Part shown: positions 1 to 6,672 of the stretch, piece by piece
Layout of the letters: each line of letters starts with the position of its first letter
How positions within the stretch are numbered: position 1 is the first letter of the stretch
Assembly: GCA_031270785.1 (NCBI GenBank)
Contig: JAISWM010000104.1
Location: 1 to 15,286 of the forward strand
Source: Oscillospiraceae bacterium
Lineage (GTDB): Bacteria; Bacillota; Clostridia; Oscillospirales; Acutalibacteraceae
Reading direction: 5' to 3'
Length of the DNA: 15,286 nucleotides
Notes under the pieces: generated by a model
Told to the model about the DNA's origin: nothing
What the model saw: the letters and a program-made list of their open reading frames with translations, nothing else
The model's database searches: none
Position numbers and translations under genes: made by a program

Positions 1-226
1 TTTCTTAAAACAGCGGCGTTTTGGTTCTTCCCCCCGCCTTTGGCGGGGGGAAATGTACATAATACCACGTTTTTAAATGGCTTTGGATATAAGCTTCCCC
101 CCGCCGCAGGCGGGGGGAACATATAAATAATGCCGCGCTTTATAGTAAAAATTTTTTAAAACAGCGGCGTTTTAGTTTTCCCCACGCCTTTGGCGGGGGG
201 GAAAATGTAAATAATATCACGTTTTC
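1..226. repeat. A-type hairpin repeats, about three copies
   Basis: Three GC-cored palindromes (near 29-51, 96-118 and 178-200) sit in AT-rich DNA. Copies 1 and 3 share the lead-in AACAGCGGCGTTTT and a trailing AAATGTA.ATAAT.CACGTTTT. The trailing part resembles the AAATGCAAATAATACTGCGTTT of the array at 6178-6670, so I place them in the same family. The arms are CCCCCGCC and GGCGGGGG with a 3-base loop. An open reading frame crosses this stretch on the minus strand, but its translation is only repeat sequence. No gene is seen here. Confidence 0.75.
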
Positions 227-315
227 GGTGGTGTTCCAAATTAATTGATAATATTTTTTCCCCCACCCATGGTGGGAGGGAAAAGAAGGGATTTTAACTA
301 TTTTGAGACATGACC
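227..315 (-). mobile_element. B-type MITE-like element (copy 1)
   Basis: This 89-bp element runs from GGTGGTGTTCCAAATTAATT to TTTTGAGACATGACC around a hairpin whose inner pairs are ACC/GGT instead of the usual GCC/GGC, a compensated change. The flanks (left ACGTTTTC, right TCCTCATC) do not match, so no target duplication is visible. The right flank resembles the F sequence that B copy 2 entered, which suggests the left half of F was lost here. Confidence 0.75.
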
Positions 316-363
316 TCCTCATCCGGTGGTGGGGACAATGATTACTTATGTGACCATTTTTCA
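316..363. repeat. F-type repeat, right half
   Basis: CTCATCC..GGTGGGGACAATGATTACTTATGTGACC followed by TTTTTCA occurs here and again, nearly identical, at 1331-1376. Both copies lie directly beside a B element. In the second copy an inverted match, AATCATTG, lies on the other side of the B insertion, so F is probably a small palindrome. Confidence 0.5.
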
Positions 364-376
364 AGTAAAAATTGAT

Positions 377-1132
377 TTAGAGATCCCAAAATTGACTTAG
401 ATCCTCAAATGGATTTGGCTTCCCAGATGGATTTGGCTTCCCAAATTGACTTGGCTCCCCAGATGGATTTTGATCCTCTGAATTTGGATTTACAGTAGGT
501 AATGGATGTGGAACCACAAATTGATTTAGCTCCCCAGATGGATTTTGATCCTCTGAGTTTGGGTTTACAGTAGGTGGAATTGAACTTTTTCTAAGGCTCC
601 ATTGCCGTATTTCGGAGCGATTTAGGGAGAGATTTAGCAAGTGAAACTCACGCTCTATTAATTCATCATTTCTTGGTAAGAAGCTAAAACCAAGTAATCC
701 TAAGCACCCGTTTATTGAAGATTTGCATCTATCAGTAAATACCCCCCAATTCTGTGTGTTAGTAGCAATTACACCATCATCTAAAAGGGCAAACCCCATT
801 ATGAACTTTAGTATTTTTCTGATTTGCGGGTCTTCTTGTAAATTTACAAACCCATTAATTGCACATATGACATCACCAAAATTTTCCTCTCGTTTACCAC
901 GCACAAACTTCTTACATATCGGAGCATTTTTTAACCGGGTTAAGAAATTAATTAAGTTTTGTTGTTCGGGCTCTGGCAAACTATTATATGCTGCTTTTTG
1001 AGCTGGTTTAAATTGTTCTGGTGTAAATTGTTCTGGTTGGGGTGGTATTCCATTTACCGTAAAACCCCATAAAAATATTACTAAAGCAGAAAACACACGC
1101 TTGAGGATGTTTTTTTGGTAGTATTTTTTCAT
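377..1132 (-). CDS. Secreted hypothetical protein with repeated Pro/Asn-rich tail
   Basis: The family is not recognised. The start chosen is the ATG at 1132, 8 nt after an AAAAGGAAG ribosome site; the GTG at 1141 would overlap that site. The product is 251 aa. Residues 1-28 are a basic stretch then a hydrophobic core (FSALVIFLWGF) ending VNG, which reads as a signal peptide or N-terminal anchor. Residues 29-45 are rich in P, Q and F. A middle domain (about 46-180) has four cysteines (73, 90, 136, 143) that could form two disulfides outside the cell. The tail is low-complexity: PTVNPNSEDQNPSGE occurs twice (187-201 and 212-226), followed by GKPNPSGKPNP. The gene stands alone behind its own promoter, between repeat clusters. 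Export is well supported; function is unknown, and a surface or effector role is a guess. Confidence 0.8.
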   Translation of the reverse strand: MKKYYQKNILKRVFSALVIFLWGFTVNGIPPQPEQFTPEQFKPAQKAAYNSLPEPEQQNLINFLTRLKNAPICKKFVRGKREENFGDVICAINGFVNLQEDPQIRKILKFIMGFALLDDGVIATNTQNWGVFTDRCKSSINGCLGLLGFSFLPRNDELIEREFHLLNLSLNRSEIRQWSLRKSSIPPTVNPNSEDQNPSGELNQFVVPHPLPTVNPNSEDQNPSGEPSQFGKPNPSGKPNPFEDLSQFWDL

Positions 1133-1155
1133 TTTTTTCACTTCCTTTTAAATTA

Positions 1156-1184
1156 ATTAAAACATCAAAGCGGCAAAATGTCAA
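1156..1184 (-). promoter_or_regulatory. Sigma-70/A promoter for the secreted-protein gene
   Basis: On the minus strand a consensus TTGACA (1184-1179) is followed after 17 nt by TTTAAT (1161-1156), five of six matches to TATAAT. The predicted transcript start near 1150 leaves a leader of under 20 nt that consists mostly of the ribosome site. That is short, so the true start could use a different -10. Confidence 0.55.
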
Positions 1185-1220
1185 ATATATTTTATAATTA
1201 TTTTATTTTTGAAAAAACTA

Positions 1221-1376
1221 AAATAATCATTGCCTCATCGGTAGTGGTTCAAATTAATTGATAATATCTTCCCCCTCTCCCATGGCGCGTGGAAAAAGGC
1301 GAAGTCTCAACTATTTTGAAACACGACTGCCTCATCCAGGGGTGGGGACAATGATTACTTATGTGACCGTTTTTCA
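1221..1376. repeat. F-type palindrome interrupted by B copy 2
   Basis: The left part (AATAATCATTGCCTCATC, ending 1239) and the right part (GCCTCATCC...GGTGGGGACAATGATTA, from 1329) form one inverted repeat once the B element between them is removed. The arms are AATCATTG and CAATGATT. Confidence 0.55.
1240..1328 (-). mobile_element. B-type MITE (copy 2) with 8-bp target duplication
   Basis: The element runs from GGTAGTGGTTCAAATTAATT to ATTTTGAAACACGACT around a degenerate hairpin. The 8 bases GCCTCATC lie directly on both sides (1232-1239 and 1329-1336). The element splits an F palindrome, so the order of insertion is clear: F first, then B. Confidence 0.8.
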
Positions 1377-1464
1377 GTTGTGGTTCAAATTAATTGGTAA
1401 TATTTTTCCCCCCCGCCTATATCCGGGGGGAAAATAAGAAGTTTCAACTATTTTGAAACACGCC
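1377..1464 (-). mobile_element. B-type MITE-like element (copy 3)
   Basis: It lies just after the second F copy, with the usual CAAATTAATTGGTAATAT arm, a C7/G6 hairpin, and TTTCAACTATTTTGAAACACG as the other arm. No target duplication is visible. It ends 17 bp before the dnaJ stop codon, so the dnaJ-to-secreted-gene spacer (1133-1480) holds a promoter and repeats only. Confidence 0.75.
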
Positions 1465-1480
1465 CCCAAATTTTTGATTT

Positions 1481-2638
1481 CTAAGAACCAAATAAATTTT
1501 TTAATTTATCGAAAAAACTTGATCTTTTTTGATAATTTTTTTCCGGAGTATATTTATCAAATTCTTTAAGTATTTCTTTTTGCATTTCAGAAAGGTTTTT
1601 CGGTATTTCTATGTGTATTTTCACATATTGGTCCCCAAATCCCCTTGAATGAATATGTTTTACACCTTTTCCTTTAAGTTTAAATACATCTCCGGTTTGC
1701 GTTCCTTCATGTATACGATACTGAACTTTACCGTCAAGCGTAGGAACAACTATATCGTCTCCGAGGGTAGCTTGAGTGAAAGTGATAGGGATATCACACC
1801 ATATATCATCGTTTTTTCTTTGAAATATTTGGTGAGGGCTTACATTTACATATATATGAAGGTCTCCTGGCGGAGCACCGTTAGTGCCGCAATTACCTTT
1901 TTCTCTGATATTCAGTACCTGATCTGAATTTATGCCGGCCGGAATATTTATTTCAAGATTTTGTTTTTTAGATGTTTTTCCTCTGCCTGAACACTGCGGA
2001 CAAGGGGAATTGATAGTTTGGCCGGAACCTCTACATTTTTCGCATATCTGAGATGTTTGAATAATTCCGAAAGGCGTTCTTTGACTAATTGTAATTTGGC
2101 CCGAGCCTCCGCATTTGCCGCATGTTTGGGGAGAAGTACCTTTTTTTGCACCCGTTCCGTTGCACTCTTCACAATTTTCTATATTATTATAAACAATATT
2201 TTTTTTACATCCTTTGGCGGCTTCTTCAAAAGATATATTAAGCGAAACTTCAACATCAGTTCCTCTTTTTGCAGTGTTATGATTTCTGCTTCTTGATCCT
2301 CCAAATCCTCCGAAAAAACTGTTAAATATATCGCCTAAATCTATATCTTCACCAAACCCTCCGAATGGATTCCCGCTTGAGTACCCATATCCGCCGCCGC
2401 CATAATTAGGGTCTACTCCCGCGTGGCCGAATTGGTCATATCTTGATTTTTTACTTTTGTCAGACAGCACTTCATATGCTTCATTTACTTCTTTAAACTT
2501 TTTTTCCGCCTCTTTATTACCGGGGTTCAGATCGGGATGATATTTTTTTGCTTGTTTTCTGTATGCTTTTTTAATTTCTTCGTCCGAAGCACTTTTGCTT
2601 ACGCCAAGCACTCCATAGAAATCTTTTTTCTCAGCCAA
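1481..2638 (-). CDS. dnaJ: Chaperone DnaJ (Hsp40)
   Basis: DnaJ stimulates DnaK ATPase activity and delivers unfolded clients in the cytoplasm. From a TTG start at 2638 the product is 385 aa, MAEKKDFYGVLGV..., the usual DnaJ N-terminus, with GAGGTG 4 nt upstream. An ATG at 2650 would add four residues; the longer frame to 2698 runs into an E repeat and is not believed. Domains in order: J domain 5-70 with HPD at 34-36; Gly/Phe linker about 71-115; four CxxCxGxG zinc repeats at 156-163, 173-180, 199-206 and 213-220, all intact; then the C-terminal substrate-binding beta domains. It is the last gene of the hrcA-grpE-dnaK-dnaJ cluster but lies 514 bp from dnaK, a gap filled with repeats. It may also have its own promoter within an E repeat. 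Identification is secure. Confidence 0.97.
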   Translation of the reverse strand: MAEKKDFYGVLGVSKSASDEEIKKAYRKQAKKYHPDLNPGNKEAEKKFKEVNEAYEVLSDKSKKSRYDQFGHAGVDPNYGGGGYGYSSGNPFGGFGEDIDLGDIFNSFFGGFGGSRSRNHNTAKRGTDVEVSLNISFEEAAKGCKKNIVYNNIENCEECNGTGAKKGTSPQTCGKCGGSGQITISQRTPFGIIQTSQICEKCRGSGQTINSPCPQCSGRGKTSKKQNLEINIPAGINSDQVLNIREKGNCGTNGAPPGDLHIYVNVSPHQIFQRKNDDIWCDIPITFTQATLGDDIVVPTLDGKVQYRIHEGTQTGDVFKLKGKGVKHIHSRGFGDQYVKIHIEIPKNLSEMQKEILKEFDKYTPEKNYQKRSSFFDKLKNLFGS

Positions 2639-2669
2639 TTTGCACCTCATTCCTTTTTTTGAAGCTTTT

Positions 2670-2698
2670 ATTATAGCTGTTGTTCGTAAAAAGACCAA
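2670..2698 (-). promoter_or_regulatory. Possible dnaJ promoter inside an E repeat
   Basis: On the minus strand a perfect TATAAT (2675-2670) overlaps the terminal repeat of the E element. It lies 17 nt after TTGGTC (2698-2693), which matches only three of six -35 bases. It would start transcription about 25 nt before the dnaJ start. The evidence is the motif alone. Confidence 0.35.
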
Positions 2699-2776
2699 AT
2701 TTGTTCGTGCGGTCTCTCCCAGCTGACGGCGGGGAAGTTGTGAGAGTTTAGCCGTTTTTCAAGGGAATTAACTATA
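2672..2776. mobile_element. E-type MITE-like element (copy 1)
   Basis: The element begins TATAGCTGTTGTTCG and ends GGGAATTAACTATA, giving imperfect terminal inverted repeats like those of the copy at 8892-9007. It contains a CTCCCAGCTGACGGCGGGG hairpin. It lies just upstream of dnaJ; its end accounts for the spurious N-terminal extension of the dnaJ frame. Confidence 0.7.
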
Positions 2777-2784
2777 TCGGTCAT

Positions 2785-2862
2785 TGTTAAAATTTTGGAT
2801 TTTAAAAATTTTTGCGCCCCCACTGTGGGCGAGGGAACGCAAAAACAAAATCCTAAATTGCA
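2785..2862 (-). repeat. Single D-type hairpin repeat
   Basis: The sequence reads TTAAAATTTT, then TTTTTGCGCCCCCACTGTGG, then CGCAAAAACAAAATCCT. It matches, in reverse, the unit tandemly repeated at 14690-15189 (AGGATTTTGTTTTTG.GCTGCCCC...CAAAAACTTTAAAATTT). It lies in the dnaK-dnaJ gap and shows D can occur as a lone dispersed copy. Confidence 0.6.
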
Positions 2863-2920
2863 AATCTGATAATTATAGTAAAAACCATTTGAAAATGTGA
2901 CGCCCTTTGCATTCTTTTTC

Positions 2921-3010
2921 GGTGATGGGTCAAATTAATTGATAATATCCTTTCCCCCCGCCCGGAGCGGTGGGAAAAAGAAGGAATTTCAATTATTTTG
3001 AGACACAACC
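2921..3010 (-). mobile_element. B-type MITE (copy 4) with perfect 8-bp target duplication
   Basis: This 90-bp element runs from GGTGATGGGTCAAATTAATT to ATTTTGAGACACAACC with a hairpin in the middle. TCTTTTTC flanks it exactly on both sides (2913-2920 and 3011-3018). It is one of the cleanest insertion footprints in the window. Confidence 0.85.
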
Positions 3011-3032
3011 TCTTTTTCACTGTTTTAAAATA

Positions 3033-3148
3033 TATAGCTGTTACAATTTAAATAGTTCTTAAAAGTAAACTGGCTCGTGTGCTTTCTCCCCGCCGACGGC
3101 GGGGAGAAAGTCATAGGAATCAGATGTTTTTCAAGAGAAACAACTATA
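3033..3148. mobile_element. E-type MITE-like element (copy 2)
   Basis: The element begins TATAGCTGTTACAATTT and ends GAAACAACTATA; 116 bp. Its hairpin is CTCCCCGCCGACGGCGGGGAG. It ends 4 bp short of the dnaK stop codon on the 3' side of the gene. Confidence 0.75.
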
Positions 3149-3152
3149 TAAA

Positions 3153-5000
3153 TTATTTTTGCTCGCTATCTTTATTATCTACATCCTTATAATCCGCTTC
3201 GTATACATTTTCAGACTGAGCACTATTTTGATCTGAATTTGGAGCCGCATTCGGGTTTTGCTCAGGAGCGGATTTTTGATACAGTTTTGTTGATACTTCA
3301 TACATTGTTTTTTGAAGATCTTCCATATCTTTTTTAATATTTTCGATATTATTTGATTTTATGGTTTCTCTGAGAATTTTTACTTTGTCATTTAAAATAT
3401 CTTTATCGGTACTTTCTATCTTGTCTTCACTATCTTTAATTAATTTTTCTACCGCATAACAAAGATTTTCAGCTTCATTTTTAGAGTCCACTTCCTCGCG
3501 GCGTTTTTTGTCCTCAGCAGCATATTGCTCTGCGTTTTTAACCGCTTTTTCAATATCTTCTTTAGACATATTGGTACTTGAAGTTATGGTAATATGTTGC
3601 TCTTTACCTGTGCCGCGATCTTTTGCGGTAACGTTTACAATTCCGTTGGCGTCTATATCAAAAGTAACTTCTATCTGAGGCACACCTCTTGGGGCCGGTG
3701 CAATGCCGTCTAGTCTAAATAAGCCTAATTGTTTGTTGTCTCTTGCGAATTCACGTTCACCTTGCAAAACATTTACCTCAACTTGTGTTTGACCGTCTGC
3801 GGCAGTTGAGAATACTTGACTTTTTTTTGTCGGAATTGTGGTATTCCTTTCAATTATTTTTGTCATAACTCCGCCCATTGTTTCAATACCGAGGGATAAG
3901 GGGGTTACGTCCAATAAAAGTAAACCCTTAACATCTCCGCCAAGAACTCCCGCTTGTATTGCGGCTCCGATAGCTACGCATTCATCCGGATTTATTCCTT
4001 TAAATGGATCTTTTCCGATAAGTTTTTTAACAGCTTCCTGCACCGCCGGAATTCTTGAAGATCCCCCGACCATTAATACTTTATTTATTTGAGAAATAGA
4101 AAGGCCGGAATCTTTCAACGCTTGGCGCACAGGGTCCATCGTTTTTTCCACTAAATCAGAAGTAAGTTCATCAAATTTAGCTCTGGTCAAAGTTAAGTCC
4201 AAGTGTTTCGGTCCGCTTGCATCAGCGGTTATAAATGGTAAATTTATTGAAGAAGAAGTCATGCCGGATAGTTCTATTTTAGCTTTTTCAGCAGCTTCTT
4301 TAAGCCTTTGCATTGCCATTTTGTCAGAAGTTAAGTTTATTCCCGATTCTGATCTAAATGAACTTACCATCCAATCAATAATTCTTTGGTCGAAATCGTC
4401 TCCTCCAAGGCGGTTATTCCCTGCGGTTGCCAGAACTTCTTGCACTCCGTCTCCCATCTCTATTACTGAAACATCGAAAGTACCGCCCCCTAAGTCATAT
4501 ACCATTACTTTTTGGTCATTTTCTTTGTCTACTCCGTAGGAAAGAGCCGCGGCGGTTGGCTCATTTATTATTCTTTTAACATCTAAACCCGCAATTTTAC
4601 CCGCGTCTTTTGTTGCCTGCCTTTGAGCGTCCGTAAAATACGCCGGAACGGTTATTACGGCCTCGGTAACCTTTTCCCCAAGGTAACTTTCCGCATCTGA
4701 TTTTAATTTTTGAAGTATCATGGCGGAGATTTCTTGAGGGGTATAAGATTTTGAATCTATATTGACTTTATGAGCAGTACCCATTTCTCTTTTTATGGAA
4801 CTTATAGTGCGTTCAGGGTTGGTAATTGCTTGGCGTTTAGCAACTTGTCCCACCATTCTTTCGCCGGTTTTTGAAAAAGCAACAACTGAGGGTGTGGTTC
4901 TGTTACCTTCCGAGTTGGCTATTACTACGGGTTCACCGCCTTCTATAACTGATACGCAAGAGTTTGTAGTACCTAAATCGATACCTATTATTTTTGACAT
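3153..5000 (-). CDS. dnaK: Chaperone DnaK (Hsp70)
   Basis: DnaK is the ATP-driven chaperone that binds and releases exposed hydrophobic peptides in the cytoplasm, working with DnaJ and GrpE. The 615-aa product starts at an ATG 8 nt after AGGAGG. The N-terminal nucleotide-binding domain has IDLGTTNS near residue 6, NEPTAAALSYG and VYDLGGGTFDVSV. The interdomain linker GLLLLDVTPLSLG is intact, followed by the substrate-binding domain and a helical lid ending in an acidic, Asn/Gln-rich tail. After GQVAKRQAITNP it goes straight to SIKREMGT and lacks the roughly 24-residue insertion of Gram-negative DnaKs, a Firmicutes-type state. It is third in the hrcA cluster. The 584-bp gap to grpE holds nested repeats. 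Identification is secure. Confidence 0.98.
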   Translation of the reverse strand: MSKIIGIDLGTTNSCVSVIEGGEPVVIANSEGNRTTPSVVAFSKTGERMVGQVAKRQAITNPERTISSIKREMGTAHKVNIDSKSYTPQEISAMILQKLKSDAESYLGEKVTEAVITVPAYFTDAQRQATKDAGKIAGLDVKRIINEPTAAALSYGVDKENDQKVMVYDLGGGTFDVSVIEMGDGVQEVLATAGNNRLGGDDFDQRIIDWMVSSFRSESGINLTSDKMAMQRLKEAAEKAKIELSGMTSSSINLPFITADASGPKHLDLTLTRAKFDELTSDLVEKTMDPVRQALKDSGLSISQINKVLMVGGSSRIPAVQEAVKKLIGKDPFKGINPDECVAIGAAIQAGVLGGDVKGLLLLDVTPLSLGIETMGGVMTKIIERNTTIPTKKSQVFSTAADGQTQVEVNVLQGEREFARDNKQLGLFRLDGIAPAPRGVPQIEVTFDIDANGIVNVTAKDRGTGKEQHITITSSTNMSKEDIEKAVKNAEQYAAEDKKRREEVDSKNEAENLCYAVEKLIKDSEDKIESTDKDILNDKVKILRETIKSNNIENIKKDMEDLQKTMYEVSTKLYQKSAPEQNPNAAPNSDQNSAQSENVYEADYKDVDNKDSEQK

Positions 5001-5190
5001 AATTTATTCCTCCTATTAATTTATATGTGTTTTATAGTTGCTGCATTTGAAAAAATTAAATTTGTTCATATGGTCTCTCCCTGCCGGCGGCGGGGAGAAA
5101 ACAGTAAAAAATCAGACATTTTTTCGGTTATGTCTCAAAACAGTCGGAACTTCTTCCTTTTTCCCTCGAATCGGCAGGAGGGAAGATATT

Positions 5191-5431
5191 AGACCTGTCC
5201 GTAAACTTTACAGATTGCAATCAAAATCGACGACGGCGTATGAAGATACTTCCCGGGAGATTTGGTCGCGCCATAAAATAGTTGAAATTCCTTCTTTTCC
5301 CCCCCGCCATAGGCGGGGGGGAAGATATTATCAATTAATTTGGACCACTACCGAGATTTTGATGCAAAGCCATTTTTTAAGTGATGCATTTTTTCGATAG
5401 TTTGCGCTCTGTGAAGTTTACGGACAGGTCT
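5191..5431 (+). mobile_element. C-type MITE with 24-bp terminal inverted repeats and 3-bp target duplication
   Basis: The left end AGACCTGTCCGTAAACTT... (5191-5214) and right end (5408-5431) are inverted copies matching at 23 of 24 positions. ATT is duplicated at 5188-5190 and 5432-5434. Removing the B element nested inside leaves about 145 bp, too short for any transposase, so it is non-autonomous. Partial copies lie at 10443-10549 and 11553-11720. A 3-bp ANT duplication is known for some IS5-family groups, but assigning a parent from that alone is speculative. Confidence 0.8.
5264..5352 (+). mobile_element. B-type MITE (copy 5) nested inside the C element
   Basis: GGTCGCGCCATAAAATAG to TTTGGACCACTACC, 89 bp, with hairpin CCCCCCGCC-ATA-GGCGGGGGG. 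GAGATTT lies on both sides (5257-5263 and 5353-5359), and the C copy at 10443 reads GGAGATTTTGATGC uninterrupted at this point. That confirms the empty site. Confidence 0.85.
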
Positions 5432-5490
5432 ATTATCAACTGATTTGGCCTATAATCCATTTTTCAAGGGCGTTAGCTATATAAAATTTA

Positions 5491-5579
5491 GGTCGCGCCA
5501 TAAAATAATTGAAATCCCTTCTTTTCCCCCCGCCTATGGCGGGGGTGAAAGATATTACCAATTAATTTGGACCACTACC
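5491..5579 (+). mobile_element. B-type MITE (copy 6) with 8-bp duplication across the grpE stop codon
   Basis: GGTCGCGCCATAAAATAA to TTTGGACCACTACC, 89 bp. AAAATTTA occurs exactly on both sides (5483-5490 and 5580-5587). The right copy contains the grpE stop codon (TAA on the minus strand, 5587-5585), so the insertion hit the last bases of the gene without changing its protein. Confidence 0.88.
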
Positions 5580-5584
5580 AAAAT

Positions 5585-6151
5585 TTAATTTGTAACTTGA
5601 ACCATTGCATGCCTTATAACTTTATCTCCAATCATATAACCTTTTTGAAAAACATCTGATATAAAACTTTCTTTTTCGCTTGCGTCTTTAATATGTGAAA
5701 CGGCATTATGAACATCAGGGTCAAATTTATCGCCCGTTTTTCCAAAAGATTTTACGTTTAATTTATTAAGAGAGTCTAAAAGTTGGCTATTAACTAAATT
5801 TAAACCCTTTTGGTACTCTTCGTCATCACTTTTTATTGATTTCAGAGCCAGTTCCAGGCTGTCTATTACCGGTAAAATAGCCACTATGGCATTGGAGGTA
5901 GCGCCGGAGTAAATTAATAACTTTTCTTTTTCGCTGCGTTTTCTATAATTTTCATATTCGGCAGCTACTCTTAAAAATTTATCTTTATATTCGTCAAGAA
6001 TATTTTTCATTTGCTTTAATTGAAAGCTATATTTATTTTCTGTTGTATTTTCAGCGTCTTCCTCTGAATTATTTTCATTTTGCTGATTTTCAGTGTCGTT
6101 ATCCTGCTTGTTTTCTATGTTGGCATTTTCTTTATCTTTATTTTTTTCCAA
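5585..6151 (-). CDS. grpE: Nucleotide exchange factor GrpE
   Basis: GrpE releases ADP from DnaK to reset the chaperone cycle and acts as a thermosensor in many bacteria. The 188-aa product starts at a TTG (6151), 8 nt after AAAGGAG. A nearer ATG (6155) reads only five codons to a stop in another frame, so TTG is preferred. Residues 1-40 are a charged, N/E/K/Q-rich disordered tail, followed by the long coiled-coil dimerisation helix. The core has the family motif LRVAAEYENYRKR and the C-terminal beta domain has FDPDVHNAVS and GYMIGDKVIRHAMVQV. Length and motifs are normal. It lies between hrcA and dnaK, separated by 521 and 584 bp of repeats. Identification is secure. Confidence 0.96.
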   Translation of the reverse strand: MEKNKDKENANIENKQDNDTENQQNENNSEEDAENTTENKYSFQLKQMKNILDEYKDKFLRVAAEYENYRKRSEKEKLLIYSGATSNAIVAILPVIDSLELALKSIKSDDEEYQKGLNLVNSQLLDSLNKLNVKSFGKTGDKFDPDVHNAVSHIKDASEKESFISDVFQKGYMIGDKVIRHAMVQVTN

Positions 6152-6177
6152 TCATAATTCTCCTTTCTGAAATTTTT

Positions 6178-6670
6178 GGTGGTGGCCCAAATTAGTTGAT
6201 AATATCTTTCCCCCGCCAAAGGCGGGAGGAAAAATGCAAATAATACTGCGTTTCTAAACAGTGACTTTTTGTTTTTTCCCCCGCCAAAAGCTGGGGGGAA
6301 AAATGCAAATAATACTGCGTTTTTAAACAGTGACTTTTTGTTCTTTCCCCCGCCAAAAGCTGGGGGGAAAATGCAAATAATACTGCGTTTCTAAACAGTG
6401 ACATTTTGTTCTTTCCCCAACCAAAGGCGTGAAGGAACGCAAATAATACTGCGTTTCTAAACAGTGACATTTTGTCCTTTCCCCAGCCGAAGGCGGGGAA
6501 AAACGCAAATAATACTGCGTTTCTAAACAGTAACATTTTGTTCTTTCCCCAACCAAAGGCGGAAGGAAAAATGCAAATAATACTGCGTTTCTAAACAGTG
6601 ACATTTTATTCTTTCCTTCCGCCAAAGGCGGGAGGGAAACGCAAATAATACTGCGTTTCTAAATGGTTTT
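6178..6670. repeat. A-type tandem hairpin array, seven copies
   Basis: The anchor AATACTGCGTTT recurs at 6242, 6311, 6379, 6445, 6511, 6579 and 6647, a period of 66-69 bp. Each unit is AATACTGCGTTTCTAAACAG, then TGACATTTTGTTCTTTCC, then a GC hairpin and AAATGCAAAT. The first unit is chimeric: its left half (6178 to about 6215) is a B-element arm, GGTGGTGGCCCAAATTAGTTG. Overlapping minus-strand frames translate the repeats (MSLFRNAVLFAF...) but have no gene-like features. The array fills the grpE-hrcA gap inside the heat-shock cluster. Confidence 0.9.
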
Positions 6671-6672
6671 TG

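Larger units (their letters stand above)
5126..5457 (+). mobile_element. B-type element split by a C-type MITE
   Basis: The left part (GGTTATGTCTCAAAAC..., through GGAGGGAAGATATT, 5126-5190) and the right part (ATTATCAACTGATTTGGCC, from 5432) are the two pieces of a B element. An intact B reads GATATTATCAATTAATTTGG at this join. The bases ATT are present on both sides of the C insertion. Confidence 0.65.
5033..5481. mobile_element. E-type element (copy 3) carrying a nested stack of B, C and B
   Basis: The outer ends are TATAGTTGCTGC at 5033 and GCGTTAGCTATA at 5481. The left half continues to CAGACATTTTTTC (5125) and the right half resumes at ATTTTTCAAGGG, joining as in the copy at 3033-3148 (CAGATGTTTTTCAAG). 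Everything between is inserted DNA. It fills most of the dnaK-grpE gap. Confidence 0.65.

Noticed and set aside
1481..2698. DnaJ with a 20-residue N-terminal extension
   Set aside because: The extra residues come from the E repeat; a ribosome site and the usual MAEKKDFY start are found at 2638.
5038..5400. A 120-aa plus-strand frame between dnaK and grpE
   Set aside because: It is made entirely of nested E, B and C repeat sequence.
5491..5579. GC hairpins as intrinsic terminators
   Set aside because: The stems are flanked by T-runs on the left and A-runs on the right, so on either strand the stem is followed by A, not U. They may still stall or protect RNA, but not as standard terminators.
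6192..6625. Two overlapping minus-strand reading frames with repeated MSLFRNAVLFAF-like peptides
   Set aside because: They are translations of the A tandem array in two frames. Periodicity follows the DNA repeat, there is no proper ribosome site, and the peptide changes wherever the hairpin changes.
6178..6670. CRISPR array
   Set aside because: Units are 66-69 bp with conserved sequence on both sides of a variable hairpin. There are no unique spacers of constant size and no cas genes.
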